A DNA stretch of 64,000 nucleotides, from the NCBI RefSeq assembly GCF_964340395.1, contig NC_135565.1:13565709-13629708 (forward strand). The letters are read 5' to 3'. The notes under the pieces were generated by a model that worked only from the letters and a program-made list of their open reading frames with translations, was not told where the DNA came from and ran no database searches. Both the position numbers and the translations under genes were made by a program. This DNA is from Glandiceps talaboti. Lineage: Eukaryota; Hemichordata; Enteropneusta; Spengelidae. Shown piece by piece: positions 34,386 to 45,691 of the stretch (position 1 is its first letter; each line of letters begins with the position of its first letter).

Positions 34386-34430
34386 ACGTATAGGAATGTC
34401 GACACTTATCTCAAAATCTTTGCTGTTGCG
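34386..34430 (+). CDS. Alternative weak exon
   Basis: Acceptor actcttctgtttccgtcag precedes a 45-nt open stretch (TYRNVDTYLKIFAVA) before gtttga. It lies only 46 bp before the better candidate at 34477, too close for both to be used in one transcript. Confidence 0.12.
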
Positions 34431-34476
34431 GTTTGATTAAAGGAAAGTTCCAGTTAGGGCTTCTTTCTGTCTTCAG

Positions 34477-34516
34477 TACAGTTGTATTGATTACTGCTAT
34501 CAACTTGTGATTTTGG
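34477..34516 (+). CDS. Candidate exon with strong splice signals
   Basis: Acceptor gggcttctttctgtcttcag ends at 34476 and donor gtgagcacc starts at 34517, both close to consensus. The 40 nt are open in one phase only: YSCIDYCYQLVIL plus one base (phase 0 in, 1 out). Its last G joins the AT opening 34824 to form GAT, keeping frame across a 307-bp intron. Small size keeps confidence modest. Confidence 0.28.
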
Positions 34517-34823
34517 GTGAGCACCTCCATAACGTATAAAATCTTGTAAAGGAGCCTCACTGCATTTCAAATGTGTTCAGCTGTTTTGGGGGATTTGTGT
34601 GGATTTATGGAAAAACTTCTGGTGATGACCTCACATCTCTTTGACGTAACTGTCTTAGTATTTGTGAAGATGAGGGTATATATATGTGATATCGCCACAT
34701 GATATGGTGTATCAAGACTGAGTTGTACCACTTACAACACAGACGTCAAAGTGAACCTTTTGTAGGAGAGGTGACATTTTGGATCATTAATCATACATGT
34801 GTATTAACTTGTACCCCTTTCAG

Positions 34824-34902
34824 ATTGTATGATGGTTTGTAACATATTTGCCATATTCATTATTTTTGCCACATATGCATTACCATATATGATAGATTTC
34901 AG
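34824..34902 (+). CDS. Candidate exon, probable membrane segment
   Basis: Acceptor attaacttgtacccctttcag ends at 34823; donor gtaccc follows TTTCAG at 34903. In phase 1 it encodes CMMVCNIFAIFIIFATYALP then YMIDF, about 20 consecutive hydrophobic residues that would span a membrane. The frame remains open beyond the donor to 35011, so it could instead end in place. Phase-compatible with 34477-34516. No family recognised. Confidence 0.28.
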
Positions 34903-34909
34903 GTACCCA

Positions 34910-36065
34910 GGTGGATTTTTGTTTGTATGCAAATATCCATTACAATCCTCCAATCAAAATTTGCATACGCTAGTTTGTACAACAGGTGTAATTCTGCAAT
35001 TCTGTGTTTTGTGATGCTTCAAATGCAGGGTAGATGGTATTAGTTGAAGAACTGTGTATCAGTGCCAAATCATGTTATATAGAAATATTTTAGGGTAAAT
35101 ATTGTAGTGGAGGGGAAGGAGATTTAAGGGTAGAGCTCAGCTGTTATTCAGACTTCCAGACATAGAGGCAGCCATTCTAGATTGCATGCAGTAGGGATGC
35201 TATCAGGAGCAAATAGCATTCTGTGAAATTGTGTTGTAGGCGAAATACTGCACATGTTGTAGAATAGAGTTGTCTTCTTATCCAGAAGTAGTGGGTTGTT
35301 ACTTTGATTGGAATCATTGCCAGTAGACATAAAACTAACCAGAAACAAGGAAGAGATAAACCGCAGGTAAATAGCTGGTTGATGAAGTGGAAGGAGTGGT
35401 AGATAGATAGCTGTCATGTAGATACATACATCTAATACATCATCTGATGAAGTACTTACATCGTTCTCTCTTGAATATTGCGTTCTCTCTTGAATATTGT
35501 TACAAGGGGGCTGAGAGACCAATAACATGTATGTACATATACTTACCAGCTAGAATCCAGGAAGAGAGAAACGTGGGTTTTGTGGCCGTTTTGATATTAT
35601 TTTTGCATAAATTATCACAAGTGACTTGGACTATGACTTTCAGAATACATACACTGTATAAGACATTATTGAAAATTACAAGAAGACTTACTGTCCCCGT
35701 TACTTTGTTCAGGGTAAACATTGTACTGTGTCAAATAGTTATAATGACATGTCTACCTGCAGTGCTAGAATGGTGTTGAATGTTCATTATAGTTACAATT
35801 GGAAATTTCTACAAGAGTCAAAACATTTTTAGAAAGTGGATCTGAAAATCTCTTCCAAGACGTGTGATGACAGCCAATTGGAGTAAACCCCTGACAATGT
35901 GGATGGAACCGCCTTGAAAATTTAGGATTCTGTATCAAAATTTTTTATTTTTGAATAGAAATTTTCAATTGTTGTAAGTAGTGTCTAGCTGTAGTTAGTA
36001 TATTGCAGCAGACTTTAGGAATATGGCGAATTAGGCATATAGGGAATATTTACATATTACTGTAT
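34910..36065. other. No gene established
   Basis: A 20-bp tandem duplication (cgttctctcttgaatatt) lies at about 35462-35500. Frames of 110 codons (plus, 35447-35779) and 126 codons (minus, 35148-35528) overlap here. About one such length is expected by chance in this much AT-rich DNA, and neither shows a recognised motif. Confidence 0.35.
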
Positions 36066-36069
36066 ATAA

Positions 36070-36190
<121 letters not shown>

Positions 36191-36199
36191 TATTTTCAT

Positions 36200-37560
36200 C
36201 ATTGTCAATTGTGGTTGAGGGGACAGAAATGTAGCTAACTTGTAACAGAGTATTTGTGAAATGTACATGATTAATTATGATAACATCTTGAAAGTAAGAA
36301 CTGACCATTAATTAGCAAAATAATTGTTGTGTCTAGACTTAGAACAATTATGTACACTAAATGATTAATTAGTTGATATAGAAATGGTAACAAAATGGCC
36401 GACAATGAAATATTACAAATTCCAGAAATCTAATTTTTTTGTATCGCGTTACTTCATAAATTGAAGGAAATATTAGATTATTTGAAGTATGCAAATTTAT
36501 TTGAGAAGAATTTCACAACATATTTGAGTAAGTATGATGTATATTAATGAAATCTTTCAAATGTTAATGTCAAGTGAATGTCCCCTTAAATCGACTGGGC
36601 CTCATGGAGAGAAATGGCATTGATGTACCGAAATGGATTCTGCTGACCCCGCTTATTTCTGTAGTTAAAATACTTATGCATTCATTCATGAAGTTTCCAC
36701 TGACCTCTGACCTTTGACCTTCCTGTCATTAAAGTGTGTCATGGGATTCATACTTGTACATTATTCATATGTGGTACTTGTATTAAAACGAAAATTTTAG
36801 CACGCAATCTCATCTGCAAGATAAAATTAAGTTATTTCAATTTCCATGGACACTTGTTTTTGCGGTTTGTTCTGGAAATGAAGAAGAAAAGTATTAATTA
36901 AATACTGCAAATTTTGGAACAAAAATTTATGAAGCAATTGTCTTGGATATTTATATGTTCCGCTGTGAAGTAATAACTTTTGTAATAATGGGAAATGAAC
37001 TCTTCAAAAAACTCGTAGGGACAGAAAAAGTAAAATTTGAAAGGTTTAAAAAATTCATTTTAAGATATAATCCTGATGTATAATTTACAAGAGTGACCAC
37101 GGGTAGAATTAAAAACCTGTGACAGAAGTTAAAAATACAGGAAAGTTGGAGTGAGCTTGGCATATCACTTACTGGGACATGACCTATCTTACACATAATC
37201 AGATAACTTCAACTTCAAAATAAACAATTCTAGAGGTGCCATGTACAGTTGGGATGTAGATGCAGATAAGCACATCTCGATTATCAGGAGGAAAGTAAAC
37301 AGTTGAAACTATAGAAAATCATCAAGTCTATATGTGTAATCATTTCTGCAATAGCTGTTTCTACTGTGTAAAAGAACAACATATTGTCTCATGAGTGAAA
37401 TACCAAGATGATGTATACATGTGTATTGCACTGTTGTAATTATAGTTTCTGGTAGTATTTACAAGGGGAAACTCCTCACCATCAAAGGGTGTAGGGAGAA
37501 GGGGTGCAAGGGTGGGAGGGGTAAAATAGAGGGGATATGGGTGAGAACACTGGTTTGTCG
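36200..37560. other. No gene established
   Basis: AT-rich. A segment at about 36483-36533 ending in gtaagt is open (YLKYANLFEKNFTTYL) but its acceptor is poor. A perfect DR1-type word lies at about 36710-36722 (see findings). Confidence 0.4.
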
Positions 37561-37580
37561 CAAATTTAAACTGATATACA

Positions 37581-37865
37581 ATGAGGCGTGTGAGTGCTGA
37601 GTTGTATTTCCTGCTAATACTAATACCACAACTCCTTCGAATCTGTGGTGATGACTTGAGATTCTTTATACAACTGAATAAATCCATATATCTTATTTAC
37701 ACATATACACCCACATTCACACTCAAATCATGTTACACTGATCAGTTGTCAGGGGCAACGTGGTATTACAGTGTATATATATCCAATTCATGTAAAACAT
37801 TGAAAAATGTCATAAATGACTTTAAGGAGGAAGGCACGTGGTTTTACACCAGTCCTACTTTTTGA
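37581..37865 (+). CDS. Hypothetical ORF with signal-peptide-like start
   Basis: A 94-codon frame from ATG. It opens MRRVSAELYFLLILIPQLLR, two basic residues then a hydrophobic run as in a secretory signal, followed by ICGDDLRFF and two further Cys. No poly(A) signal close after the stop and no recognised family. Chance frames of this length are expected a few times in the window. Confidence 0.17.
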   Translation: MRRVSAELYFLLILIPQLLRICGDDLRFFIQLNKSIYLIYTYTPTFTLKSCYTDQLSGATWYYSVYISNSCKTLKNVINDFKEEGTWFYTSPTF

Positions 37866-37952
37866 CGGCGGTTCTAAAACTTGATTGTAATTCAAGCAGT
37901 TTTTGTACTTAAGTTTTTACAGCATTCTCTCTCGACTGGGGTCCTAAACTGA

Positions 37953-38189
37953 AGGAAATTCAGTACTTTAGGATTGCAAAAGACTGAAGGAAGAACACTT
38001 GGGGATAAAGAAATGTCTGGAGAAATACTTGAGTTGTGTCTTGTTGATATGATGAGATGTCATAATTATTTAGTTCTGGATGAGACAGACAGGATGGAAT
38101 TCATTGCTACACAGCGTGTGGACAACCGGCATAGAGTCATTGACTTGGGTGAAGTCCTCAGAGTTTATGTTTGCCAGGAGACATAGCAT
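37953..38189 (+). CDS. Coding-like ORF with a DEAD-box-like fragment
   Basis: Open from just after a TGA at 37950 to the TAG at 38187. The middle reads CLVDMMRCHNYLVLDETDRM. DDX3/Vasa-type RNA helicases have a closely similar run around motif II (LVDMM, then about ten residues, then YLVLDEADRM); here the spacer is nearly absent and the Ala of DEAD is Thr. The downstream part (EFIATQRVDNRHRVIDLGEV) does not continue the helicase pattern I know. Possibilities: a decayed helicase pseudogene fragment, an exon of an unrelated gene, or coincidence. No other helicase motifs are visible. Confidence 0.25.
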
Positions 38190-38402
38190 TCTAGTTACTC
38201 TTACTTGTAGATCCTGACTGTTATCTAGTTGGATGGTGTGAGATGAACACGCCAGATAGTAAAGCCGCGTGGGAGTAAAAAAAAAACGTGCTGAACACAA
38301 GTTCATAATAGTTTTTGTCTGCCGAGGAATTCTTCGAAAATAGCCAAGAAACCAATATAGCATGGATATTAACTTTAAATTGTTTTCATTTTTCATGCCC
38401 AT

Positions 38403-38618
38403 TTGATTTTAAATTGGTTTAATAATGTACAGAATAAAAATGTAAAGCCGTATGCTTCAGTAAAAAGAGTTCAAAAACGAGATGAATCGTTACTTTGTTT
38501 TGTACCTCATGTTTATTTTGATGCTAAAACTGTAAGAAATCAAACAAGACATTTTTCAATATATGTGAATTGTAACATTATTTCTTCCTTTAGTTATTTT
38601 CAAATGTTGATTTAAAAA
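38403..38618 (+). CDS. Hypothetical ORF, unassigned
   Basis: A 70-codon frame with normal composition in the middle (NVKPYASVKRVQKRDESLLC). No start context or splice signals that decide its use. It is the third coding-like frame within 1 kb on this strand. Confidence 0.13.
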
Positions 38619-38624
38619 AGTGGT

Positions 38625-39080
38625 ATTGTTTGGTCAGTAATTATGTATTGAATTTGAAGTCAAGGAAGAGAAAAAAGGGAATCTTGTCGAGTCATCACTT
38701 TAGTTCAAGAACACTAAAGTTAAAAGCTTCATGATAGGACAAATTCTTGGCACATTTGCACAACATCTTCTGGCTATTTACACTGATTAAAGTGTTAATT
38801 TGGTATGTTGTTTCAAATTTTCAATGTCATTGCAATAAAATTGTAATGTGGTTGGCCTTCAAACTTGCCATATATGAGAGTTAGCAAGGACTTCCTTGTC
38901 ACAGTGTACATGGTGTTGATGTAGATGTGTTACTTAGCCTGGGGGGGACTACTAATGGAACTTACGTGAGTGGGATACACTGAGTGTGAAAGTCTGTATG
39001 CTAAGTAGGTTAACCCCTGTAAGCACATTGAAAGAAGTGTGTAGGAGCAGATCATTTTGTAAGAGAAGCAGTAGGCTGTG
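38625..39080. other. No gene seen
   Basis: AT-rich DNA with a ggggggg patch at 38941. No array and no open splice-bounded frame. Confidence 0.4.
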
Positions 39081-39082
39081 AT

Positions 39083-39089
39083 GTGTGTG

Positions 39090-39164
<75 letters not shown>

Positions 39165-39347
39165 GTGATTTTGTCTGCGTGTGTGCATATATGTGTACAT
39201 TTGTCAAGCTACGTGTCTCTGCTTGTGTGTGTGTGTGTGTCTGTCTGTCTGTCTGTCTGTGTCTGTCTGTCTCTGTCTGTCTGTCTGTCTGTCTCCCTGG
39301 TTCGGTCTGTCTCCCTGTCTGTCTCCCTGTCTGTCTGCCTGCCTGCC

Positions 39348-39440
<93 letters not shown>

Positions 39441-39462
39441 GTATGTTTGTCCATCTGTCTGT
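39083..39462. repeat. (GT)n and (CTGT)n microsatellites
   Basis: About 80 bp of GT (39083-39162). After a 60-bp gap of gtgtg-rich sequence come ctgt tetramers to about 39440, with ctcc and gcct variants. Frames of up to 179 codons here are artefacts. Confidence 0.97.
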
Positions 39463-39499
39463 GTCTAGTTGTCTATTTTCTAAAATTGTATACACCATG

Positions 39500-40080
39500 G
39501 TATAATTACTTGCCTCAAAGAAATCAATGTCCATACTTGACAAATGAAACAAAACCGTCTGCATAGAAATTAACATAATGAAAACATACATATGAAATAT
39601 TTAAATAAATACTAAAAAGATTAAGATGTGAATATTTATAATTTATGTGTCTCAGATTGATAAATTCTAAGTTTCACTTTCTTGTTTACCCAAGGAGACA
39701 TGTATGCAAAGAGTTCAATGTATACGTTAACATAGGTATGTAGTGAGATGGCCTACATACAGCGTGCAGCAGTTCTAGACATTGTAATGCACGGCCTTCA
39801 TCCATACATTGGAAAATTCCATATATTCAAAAGACATCAGTCTGTCAGAATGGAATTTCACGAAGCGGTCTTTTCATAGACGTATCGATTCTAGTAATTT
39901 GTTAGTCTGATTCATGGCTTTTATAAAAAGGGTTTCACTATTTCTAAAGGTAATGTCGGATAATTGTGAATTTTTTTTTGTAATATTTGAATGATTTCAG
40001 GAAAATTAAAAATGTCCTCAAGAAGCTGAGATAATGTATGTTGGAAAGAGGTCATGTAGGGGTGATGGACTTTTTCTCGT
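39500..40080. other. No gene seen
   Basis: AT-rich DNA leading into the next tandem block. Confidence 0.4.
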
Positions 40081-40084
40081 TTTG

Positions 40085-40500
40085 TAGTTTTTGTAGTCAA
40101 AATTATGTAATTTTTTGAAGATTTTTGTAAATACATGGAGATAAAATATACATGATGTAAAGCTAACGAATTGTTTGAAGTTATAGAGGTTGCAAAAGAT
40201 CAAGGTTATTTTACTATTTTCAGAATTTCTGTCAAATTCAGTCAAAATTATGTAATTTTTTGGAAAATGTACAAAATATGTGCAGAAAACGATAAAGGTA
40301 GTGAAATGTAAGGAATTTTAGAGGTTGTGAAAGGTCAAGACCGTCTGATATTTATAGAATTTCTTTCTGTGGAATGCATTCAAAATTATACCGATCTTGA
40401 AATTTTTTTGGGGAAAAACGACTGATGTCTTCTGATGGATGTGATCTATCTGGATTGCCAGAGGTCACCAAAGTTCAAGGTCATTCCGTGACAGTTGTCA
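40085..40500. repeat. Diverged tandem repeat, unit about 155 bp, about 3 copies
   Basis: Units repeat caaaattatgtaattttttg, a gtacaaaatatgtg/gtaaatacatgg segment, taaggaattttagaggttgt and gaaaggtcaaggtc-like words, ending with agaatttctgt. Confidence 0.6.
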
Positions 40501-40796
40501 TTCCGGAAGGCAAGGAAAAGGGATGTTCCTATTAATTAGATAGTTACGTGGGTGATTTCATATCCGCCAGACTTCTGTTCTTTAATTTAAATTTGATGAG
40601 TGGGGAAATGACTTATTAGTTTCAGGAAGTTCATTGACAGGAAATCTTTACAGCTTGTTTCATTCTTTCAAACATTATTCACCAATTAAATGTTAATGAG
40701 ATTCTAATTTGGGTTGAATATTTAATGATCTGAGTGTGTGTAGGCCGAGCCAGTCAGCAATATCACACAAGTTCTAAATTCTAAGAAATACTGCAA

Positions 40797-40913
40797 ATGT
40801 CGGTGGTATGCTCGGAATTTATTCCGCTGGAGGAAAGATCTGTGCCTGATAATTTCCTTTGTAGAAATGAGGACAAGTGTATCCGAGGTCTGGTAGCTAC
40901 ATGTATATATTGA
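40797..40913 (+). CDS. Short ORF with partial LDL-receptor-A-like cysteine pattern
   Basis: A 38-codon frame from ATG: MSVVCSEFIPLEERSVPDNF then LCRNEDKCIRGLVATCIY. The run F-x-C-x5-C-I-x6-C resembles the first half of an LDLa module, but the CDG/SDE calcium-binding half is absent. A gtagct donor-like site within the frame (40892) could cut it there. The minus strand is also open (TSDTLVLISTKEIIRHRSFL). CpG density is raised relative to flanks. Uncertain whether coding. Confidence 0.18.
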   Translation: MSVVCSEFIPLEERSVPDNFLCRNEDKCIRGLVATCIY

Positions 40914-41074
40914 TATCAATGATTAAAAAAGTCATATTACGGAGAAAATTTTATATTTGTACAGATGACCATGATTTTATGGTGAGAAATAAAGAGTGAT
41001 AAAAAAACGATAAAAAGTACATTAGTTGTAAATGCTGATGTCAATTGACATCCAAGGTCAAGGTGTACATTAGA

Positions 41075-41455
41075 TTTGAAAGTCAAGGTGATTACATTAC
41101 TGAAAGTGATTCTCAATGATGTTGATAATGTTGTTGAAAGTCAAGGTGAATGCTGTAGAGGAAAGTGATATCTGTTGGTGGTGTAGTACAGTAGAATTGA
41201 AAGTAAAGGTGAATGCAGTACAGCAGGAGCTGGGGGGGGGGGGGGTTGACTGTTGGCAGTTGTAGTACAGTAGAATCGAGAATCAAGGCAATCACTGTAC
41301 AGAAAGTGATAATTGTTGATATTATAGTACAGTAGAATTGAGAATCAGGGCAAATACCGTATAGAAAGTGATAACCGGTGATATTTTAGTACAGTAGAAT
41401 TGAGAGTCAAGGAAAACACCATACAGAAATGTGATAACTGTTGATAATGTAGTGA
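41075..41455. repeat. About 64-bp minisatellite, 5-6 copies
   Basis: Units share tagtacagtagaattgagaa, tcaaggcaaatacc, gtacagaaagtgataact and gttgatatt. A poly(G) tract (41233-41246) interrupts the third unit. Confidence 0.85.
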
Positions 41456-41578
41456 GTGATGGCAGGCCAGGGTCAGTAGGATAGTATGGACACACACAGA
41501 CATAGATCAAACTCTGATTTGTAAACAGATAGGGTTAAATACATGTACTGATAGACATTATACTTTCATAACATAAAA

Positions 41579-41764
41579 ATGGCTGATTCTTTCCATATAT
41601 TCAAGTCTCATAGCTATTATTACTTGCTACTTATATCGTATGCATTTATTCTCAATAATGCTAGATGTTTCCATTTGGGAAGGAAAGTTATTTTTCCGAG
41701 ACATTTCATCCTGAGAGATATAGAAATCGGATTAATCGTATATGCAGGACTTAAAATTATGTAA
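41579..41764 (+). CDS. Hypothetical small ORF
   Basis: ATG in good context (aaaaATGG, A at -3 and G at +4). A 61-codon frame starting MADSFHIFKSHSYYYLLLIS and ending LIVYAGLKIM. A hydrophobic run follows a short N-terminus. No known relative; could be chance. Confidence 0.13.
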   Translation: MADSFHIFKSHSYYYLLLISYAFILNNARCFHLGRKVIFPRHFILRDIEIGLIVYAGLKIM

Positions 41765-41825
41765 AATTTGCAAGATTAGTGTTGAAACTTTCCTTTCCAT
41801 CTTATGAAATATGTGAATTTTTTTA

Positions 41826-41990
41826 ATATTATTATTATAAAGTATCTTTATTCAGGGTAAAAGTTATAAGCGTTACAAACAACGCATAACATTGAAGGGT
41901 CGGCTTCTTTCCATTGAGGCCCTCAAATCGACAATCACGCAAAAGTCCACTTACAAATTCTAAAATACATTAGGACATAAAATACACGCA
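41826..41990 (-). mobile_element. LINE-like 3' end, 5'-truncated
   Basis: Minus strand: gagggcctcaatggaaagaa, gccgacccttcaatg, ttttaccctgaataaag, then atactttataataataat. A gcctcaatggaagaagc block, AATAAAG and a simple trinucleotide tail are characteristic of the 3' ends of many invertebrate non-LTR elements. No coding part remains. Confidence 0.5.
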
Positions 41991-42405
41991 TTTTGACGTT
42001 ATACCTCCAGATGAGTAAAGTAACTGCTAGGCAGAAAAATTGTTTCTGTAATAATAAAATTCTGTTAATACTTGTATAGCAAAACACTCTGTGAGCGACG
42101 TTCTCAGCCCAAAACTATATAAAACAACATTGCATGAAATCGTAGACCCGAGAGTGAAATCCAAGCGATTGCCATTATTATATTTCTCAAGAATGTTGTT
42201 TTCATGTTGTTATTTCGATACACTATATTATGGATAGGATCTATGGATCAGTTCAGTTTAACCCACTAAAACTAAATCATTGTAGTTGTACCATATCAGC
42301 AACATACCACAATTTGACCTCAGATGACCCCATTCAAACAGGCAGCCATATTGTTTAAACTGACACTGATTTATATTGGCCTTGCAGAAAGTGAACATTT
42401 TAATG

Positions 42406-42690
42406 TTATTCCCCAATATTTTTCTTCGTTCAGCCAAGGTCGTCTAGCGACTCATAGTGACAACTCTTAGGTCAAAAGTATTTTCTGGCTGAATGAAGAA
42501 AGATATTGGAGAATAACTTAATTATATTGGCACCAGTAATAGTTTTAAAAAAACGGGGAAAGTAATGACAATTTTGAGTGTTTTGGCATTTCAAACACAG
42601 CAGAACCAACCAGAGTATATATTCCATGTTTTTCGTAGAACCAGGCTTGTGTATGGTATAATACATAGTATTGACGGTTATGTTATAATT
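42406..42690 (-). mobile_element. Family D element (copy 2, opposite orientation)
   Basis: The hairpin 42406-42516 (ttattccccaatatttttct then tcgttcagcc; ggctgaatgaagaaagatat then tggagaataa) and the flank to about 42690 correspond in reverse complement to 19040-19420. Its arms have diverged at a few positions, whereas copy 1's arms are nearly perfect. Confidence 0.7.
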
Positions 42691-42952
42691 AATACATTTT
42701 TTTGAAACATGTACATCATCATACATTGTTGTTTTCAAATCTACTTTCTTGACAATTTTGACATTTGTTCTTGTATTAGTATTTTTATAAAAATCTATCG
42801 GACCGTAGATAGGAAAAGTAATTTGTATATTACTGACAGTTTATTTCACGTGGTATTGTATATTACAACTTTCAAAAAAAAGCGTCTGCCTACATGTACT
42901 TCAGTGTACACAGTCACACTGTTCGATGACAAAATCAGTGTCAGTTTCATAC

Positions 42953-43008
42953 TACCCCCCCTCCCACCACCACCACCACCACCACCACCACCACCACCAC
43001 CACCACTC
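42953..43008. repeat. C-run plus (CCA)n microsatellite
   Basis: taccccccctcccaccacca then about 13 CCA triplets; the polyproline frame is an artefact. Confidence 0.95.
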
Positions 43009-43139
43009 TCAAGCCTCTACAGCAATCTATGAGGTGCAGAGGTCATAACACGCATATATACGTACATGTACGTGTATGCACACTCAAAAACATACAATAA
43101 ACTTAAAGAGTCAACAACACAGATTTGGATACACACGTA

Positions 43140-43166
43140 GACTGACACACACACACATGGACACAC

Positions 43167-43200
<34 letters not shown>

Positions 43201-43202
43201 TC
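43140..43202. repeat. (AC)n microsatellite
   Basis: Imperfect acacac runs with acatac interruptions, ending before tcatagg. Confidence 0.9.
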
Positions 43203-43209
43203 ATAGGAT

Positions 43210-44265
43210 TCTCAAATGTTGTGGCAAGCTTCTGTCAGTCTGTTAACAGAACATCATCATAATATATATCTCATAGACACACATATCCCCTCCTCTACTC
43301 TATGTAGTATATTAATTGATTTCTAAAATTGTCAAAACTTAGATGTGCTGGTGATAGCATGTTAGCCACAGGGTGAAATAGTAACATACCAATGTGTACA
43401 AAGATAACTAATGTACGGCCATTAGTCTTTTACTCACACACAGAGATAACTGAACGGCTACTTCCAAAGGCCATCAGTGTACTTAACATACCAGGGAATA
43501 CTGTGTTGTCAAACACATTATACTAAAAGTTATACATCCTATAATATGATTTGATTGTAATTTTAGCCCCCAATAGGCAGAACTGGGAGGAGGCTATTGG
43601 AATAGGTTCCGTCCGTCTGTGTGTGCCAAATTTGTGTGTGTGTGTGTGTGCGTGTGTACATATGTATATGTGTTCGTTTGTGTGTCCATGCCCTAAGGTA
43701 TTGCACAAACTTTTTCTTTTTTTTAAAGTTGATATGATTAAAGAGAAAATGTAAACTATCTATCCAAATATCATTTGTTGATTGTTACTACAATAATGTC
43801 AAACAATTATTATTGTGTTTGAGTGATTATAAATTCATGCAATCTCCTGCTCATGTTAAACTTTAAAGTCGGGTGGAAGACACTTTGTCTGGATATTTCT
43901 GTGACGATGTAAAAATGTTTGAAATTTTAAGTGTTTGTAGAAATGAATTCAGTGATTGTGGTAAATTGGTCTAGAAAACGCATTGAAAGATAGCATGGGC
44001 ATCACCAGGAGTAGAAATATTTACACAAAGTTTAGCTGACAGAGTGACAGAGGTCATTGTCTCAATGACCAAGATAAGAATTGCGCCATGATTCAGTCAG
44101 GCAGTGTCTGCTAGACAGTTATTTCACAATACGGGCTCATAGACCAAAAATACCCTATGGAAGCAGTTGAAGATCAGGAAGGGAGAATCCAAGTTCTGAT
44201 TTCTGTTGTGATATCATTGTAGATTGAAACGACTTTCAAGAGGGCTTGTCACCTTTTTTCAGGTA
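43210..44265. other. No gene established
   Basis: Contains a short GT run (43633-43657). The strong acceptor-like gtcaccttttttcag (ending 44264) leads only into the family E minisatellite. Confidence 0.4.
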
Positions 44266-44269
44266 GCAG

Positions 44270-44600
44270 GGTCCCCAAATTAGCAGTAGTCCAGGGCATA
44301 GTACTAAACATTGTATATAGACTACCAAATTAGCAGTAGTCCAGGGCACATAGACTACTAAACATTATATCTGGACTACCAAATTAGCAGTAGTCCTGGA
44401 CACAGACTACTAAACATTGTATCTAGACTATCAAATTAGCAGTAGTCCAAGAGACAAGACTAGTACACATCATATCTAGACTACCAAATTTATGAGCTGG
44501 TAGTTTGTTAGGCCATTGAAAATCAATAGAAAATTGTGGCTGAAAAAGTTCACTAGGCTAAATCTGACTATCAAACTTAGAAGATAAATTTGAGCCCTGT
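44270..44600 (+). repeat. Family E repeat with internal minisatellite (copy 2)
   Basis: About four to five units of accaaattagcagtagtcca plus gggcacatagactactaaac plus attgtatctagact are followed by the same tail as copy 1 (gagctggtagtttgttag, agaaaattgtggctgaaa, agttcactaggctaaatctg). It has more units than the copy at 3650-3930, in the same orientation. Confidence 0.78.
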
Positions 44601-44604
44601 AGAA

Positions 44605-45470
44605 TACTTAACAAAGTGTACACAGTTTTAGTAGTATTTGTGATAGACAAGTAAATATCATTTTATCAGTAGAGATTTACTGTTATCTCAAGGCTGGCCT
44701 CACCTAGTGTAGTCCTGTTAAATAGTTGGTTTGAAAGAGACAGTTAAATTCATAGTATCAGAGCAAGCCACTTGTGGTGTGTTTTTAAAGCTACCACTAG
44801 TACCAGTAAAAGTTTATAGTTAGACTTCTGTTAGGCATGGTGCCTGGGTTTTTATGGATCCGGCCAGTACTGGGCTGTGATTGTAGCTGGGTAGATATTG
44901 TGTGTGCATGGTGGTGAATACGTAGATGTACATGCTGTGGTGCACCATATGGTGAACTACATGAATCACAACACTTCACTTAATAGATGCAGTGTTCTCC
45001 CCACTGTAGAGAAAACATGGTAGTGACTGACCGTCCTTGCCATTGTACTCGAGAGCCTTTCCGTGGCTTTCAATGAAGAGAAAAATACAAAGGTACAGGC
45101 AGCTCTAGACTACTACCACCAGGCCACCATGCTTGACAGGTTCCTAATAAAAAAAATGAAATAAGAAAAAAAAAATGAAAACGGAAGTATGTCAATCAAT
45201 CAGTAGTATAACAAGAAGAATTAGCAACATTGGAGTGACCTTTGACCCTGCCATGACCTCCTGTCTGTACCTTAACACAGTTTTGTGTGCCTGATTGGTT
45301 TAAATAATATGTTTTGATTTAACCAATTGTTTGCAAATCACACAGGTCAAGTACCCCACTAACATAGTAACAATGGAGGAATTAAAATAGTGTGAAAATG
45401 GGGTACCTTTAATGGCCCTTGTACTTAAATAATATATATATGTGAATAGGGTTGCAGATGGATTCTTTAC
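44605..45470. other. No gene established
   Basis: Includes an A-rich patch (45149-45180) and short CAT-rich runs. No splice-bounded frame. Confidence 0.4.
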
Positions 45471-45629
45471 AGTATCAAGGGGATGCTTTTTTTTCTATAA
45501 CAAAATAAATCGGAGCAAAGTAAATAAAATAAAATAAAAACAAAGAAAAACAAGAAACAATGCAAAAACCATTATCATTTCCAGATTCAAACAACTTTGA
45601 TAGAATTGGACATGATACTTTTCGTGAAA

Positions 45630-45657
45630 ATGCCTGAAACCCCCACCCCCAAAAAAC

Positions 45658-45691
<34 letters not shown>

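Noticed and set aside
35148-35528. 126-codon minus-strand ORF
   Set aside because: About one ORF of this length is expected by chance at this base composition; it overlaps another long frame on the plus strand and has no motif.
39052-39591. 179-codon Thr/Asp/Arg/Gln-rich ORF and its opposites
   Set aside because: Translation of GT and CTGT microsatellites.
42472-42738. 88-codon minus-strand ORF, similar to the ORF at 18973-19308
   Set aside because: The similarity comes from both lying in copies of non-coding element D; frames are broken differently in each.
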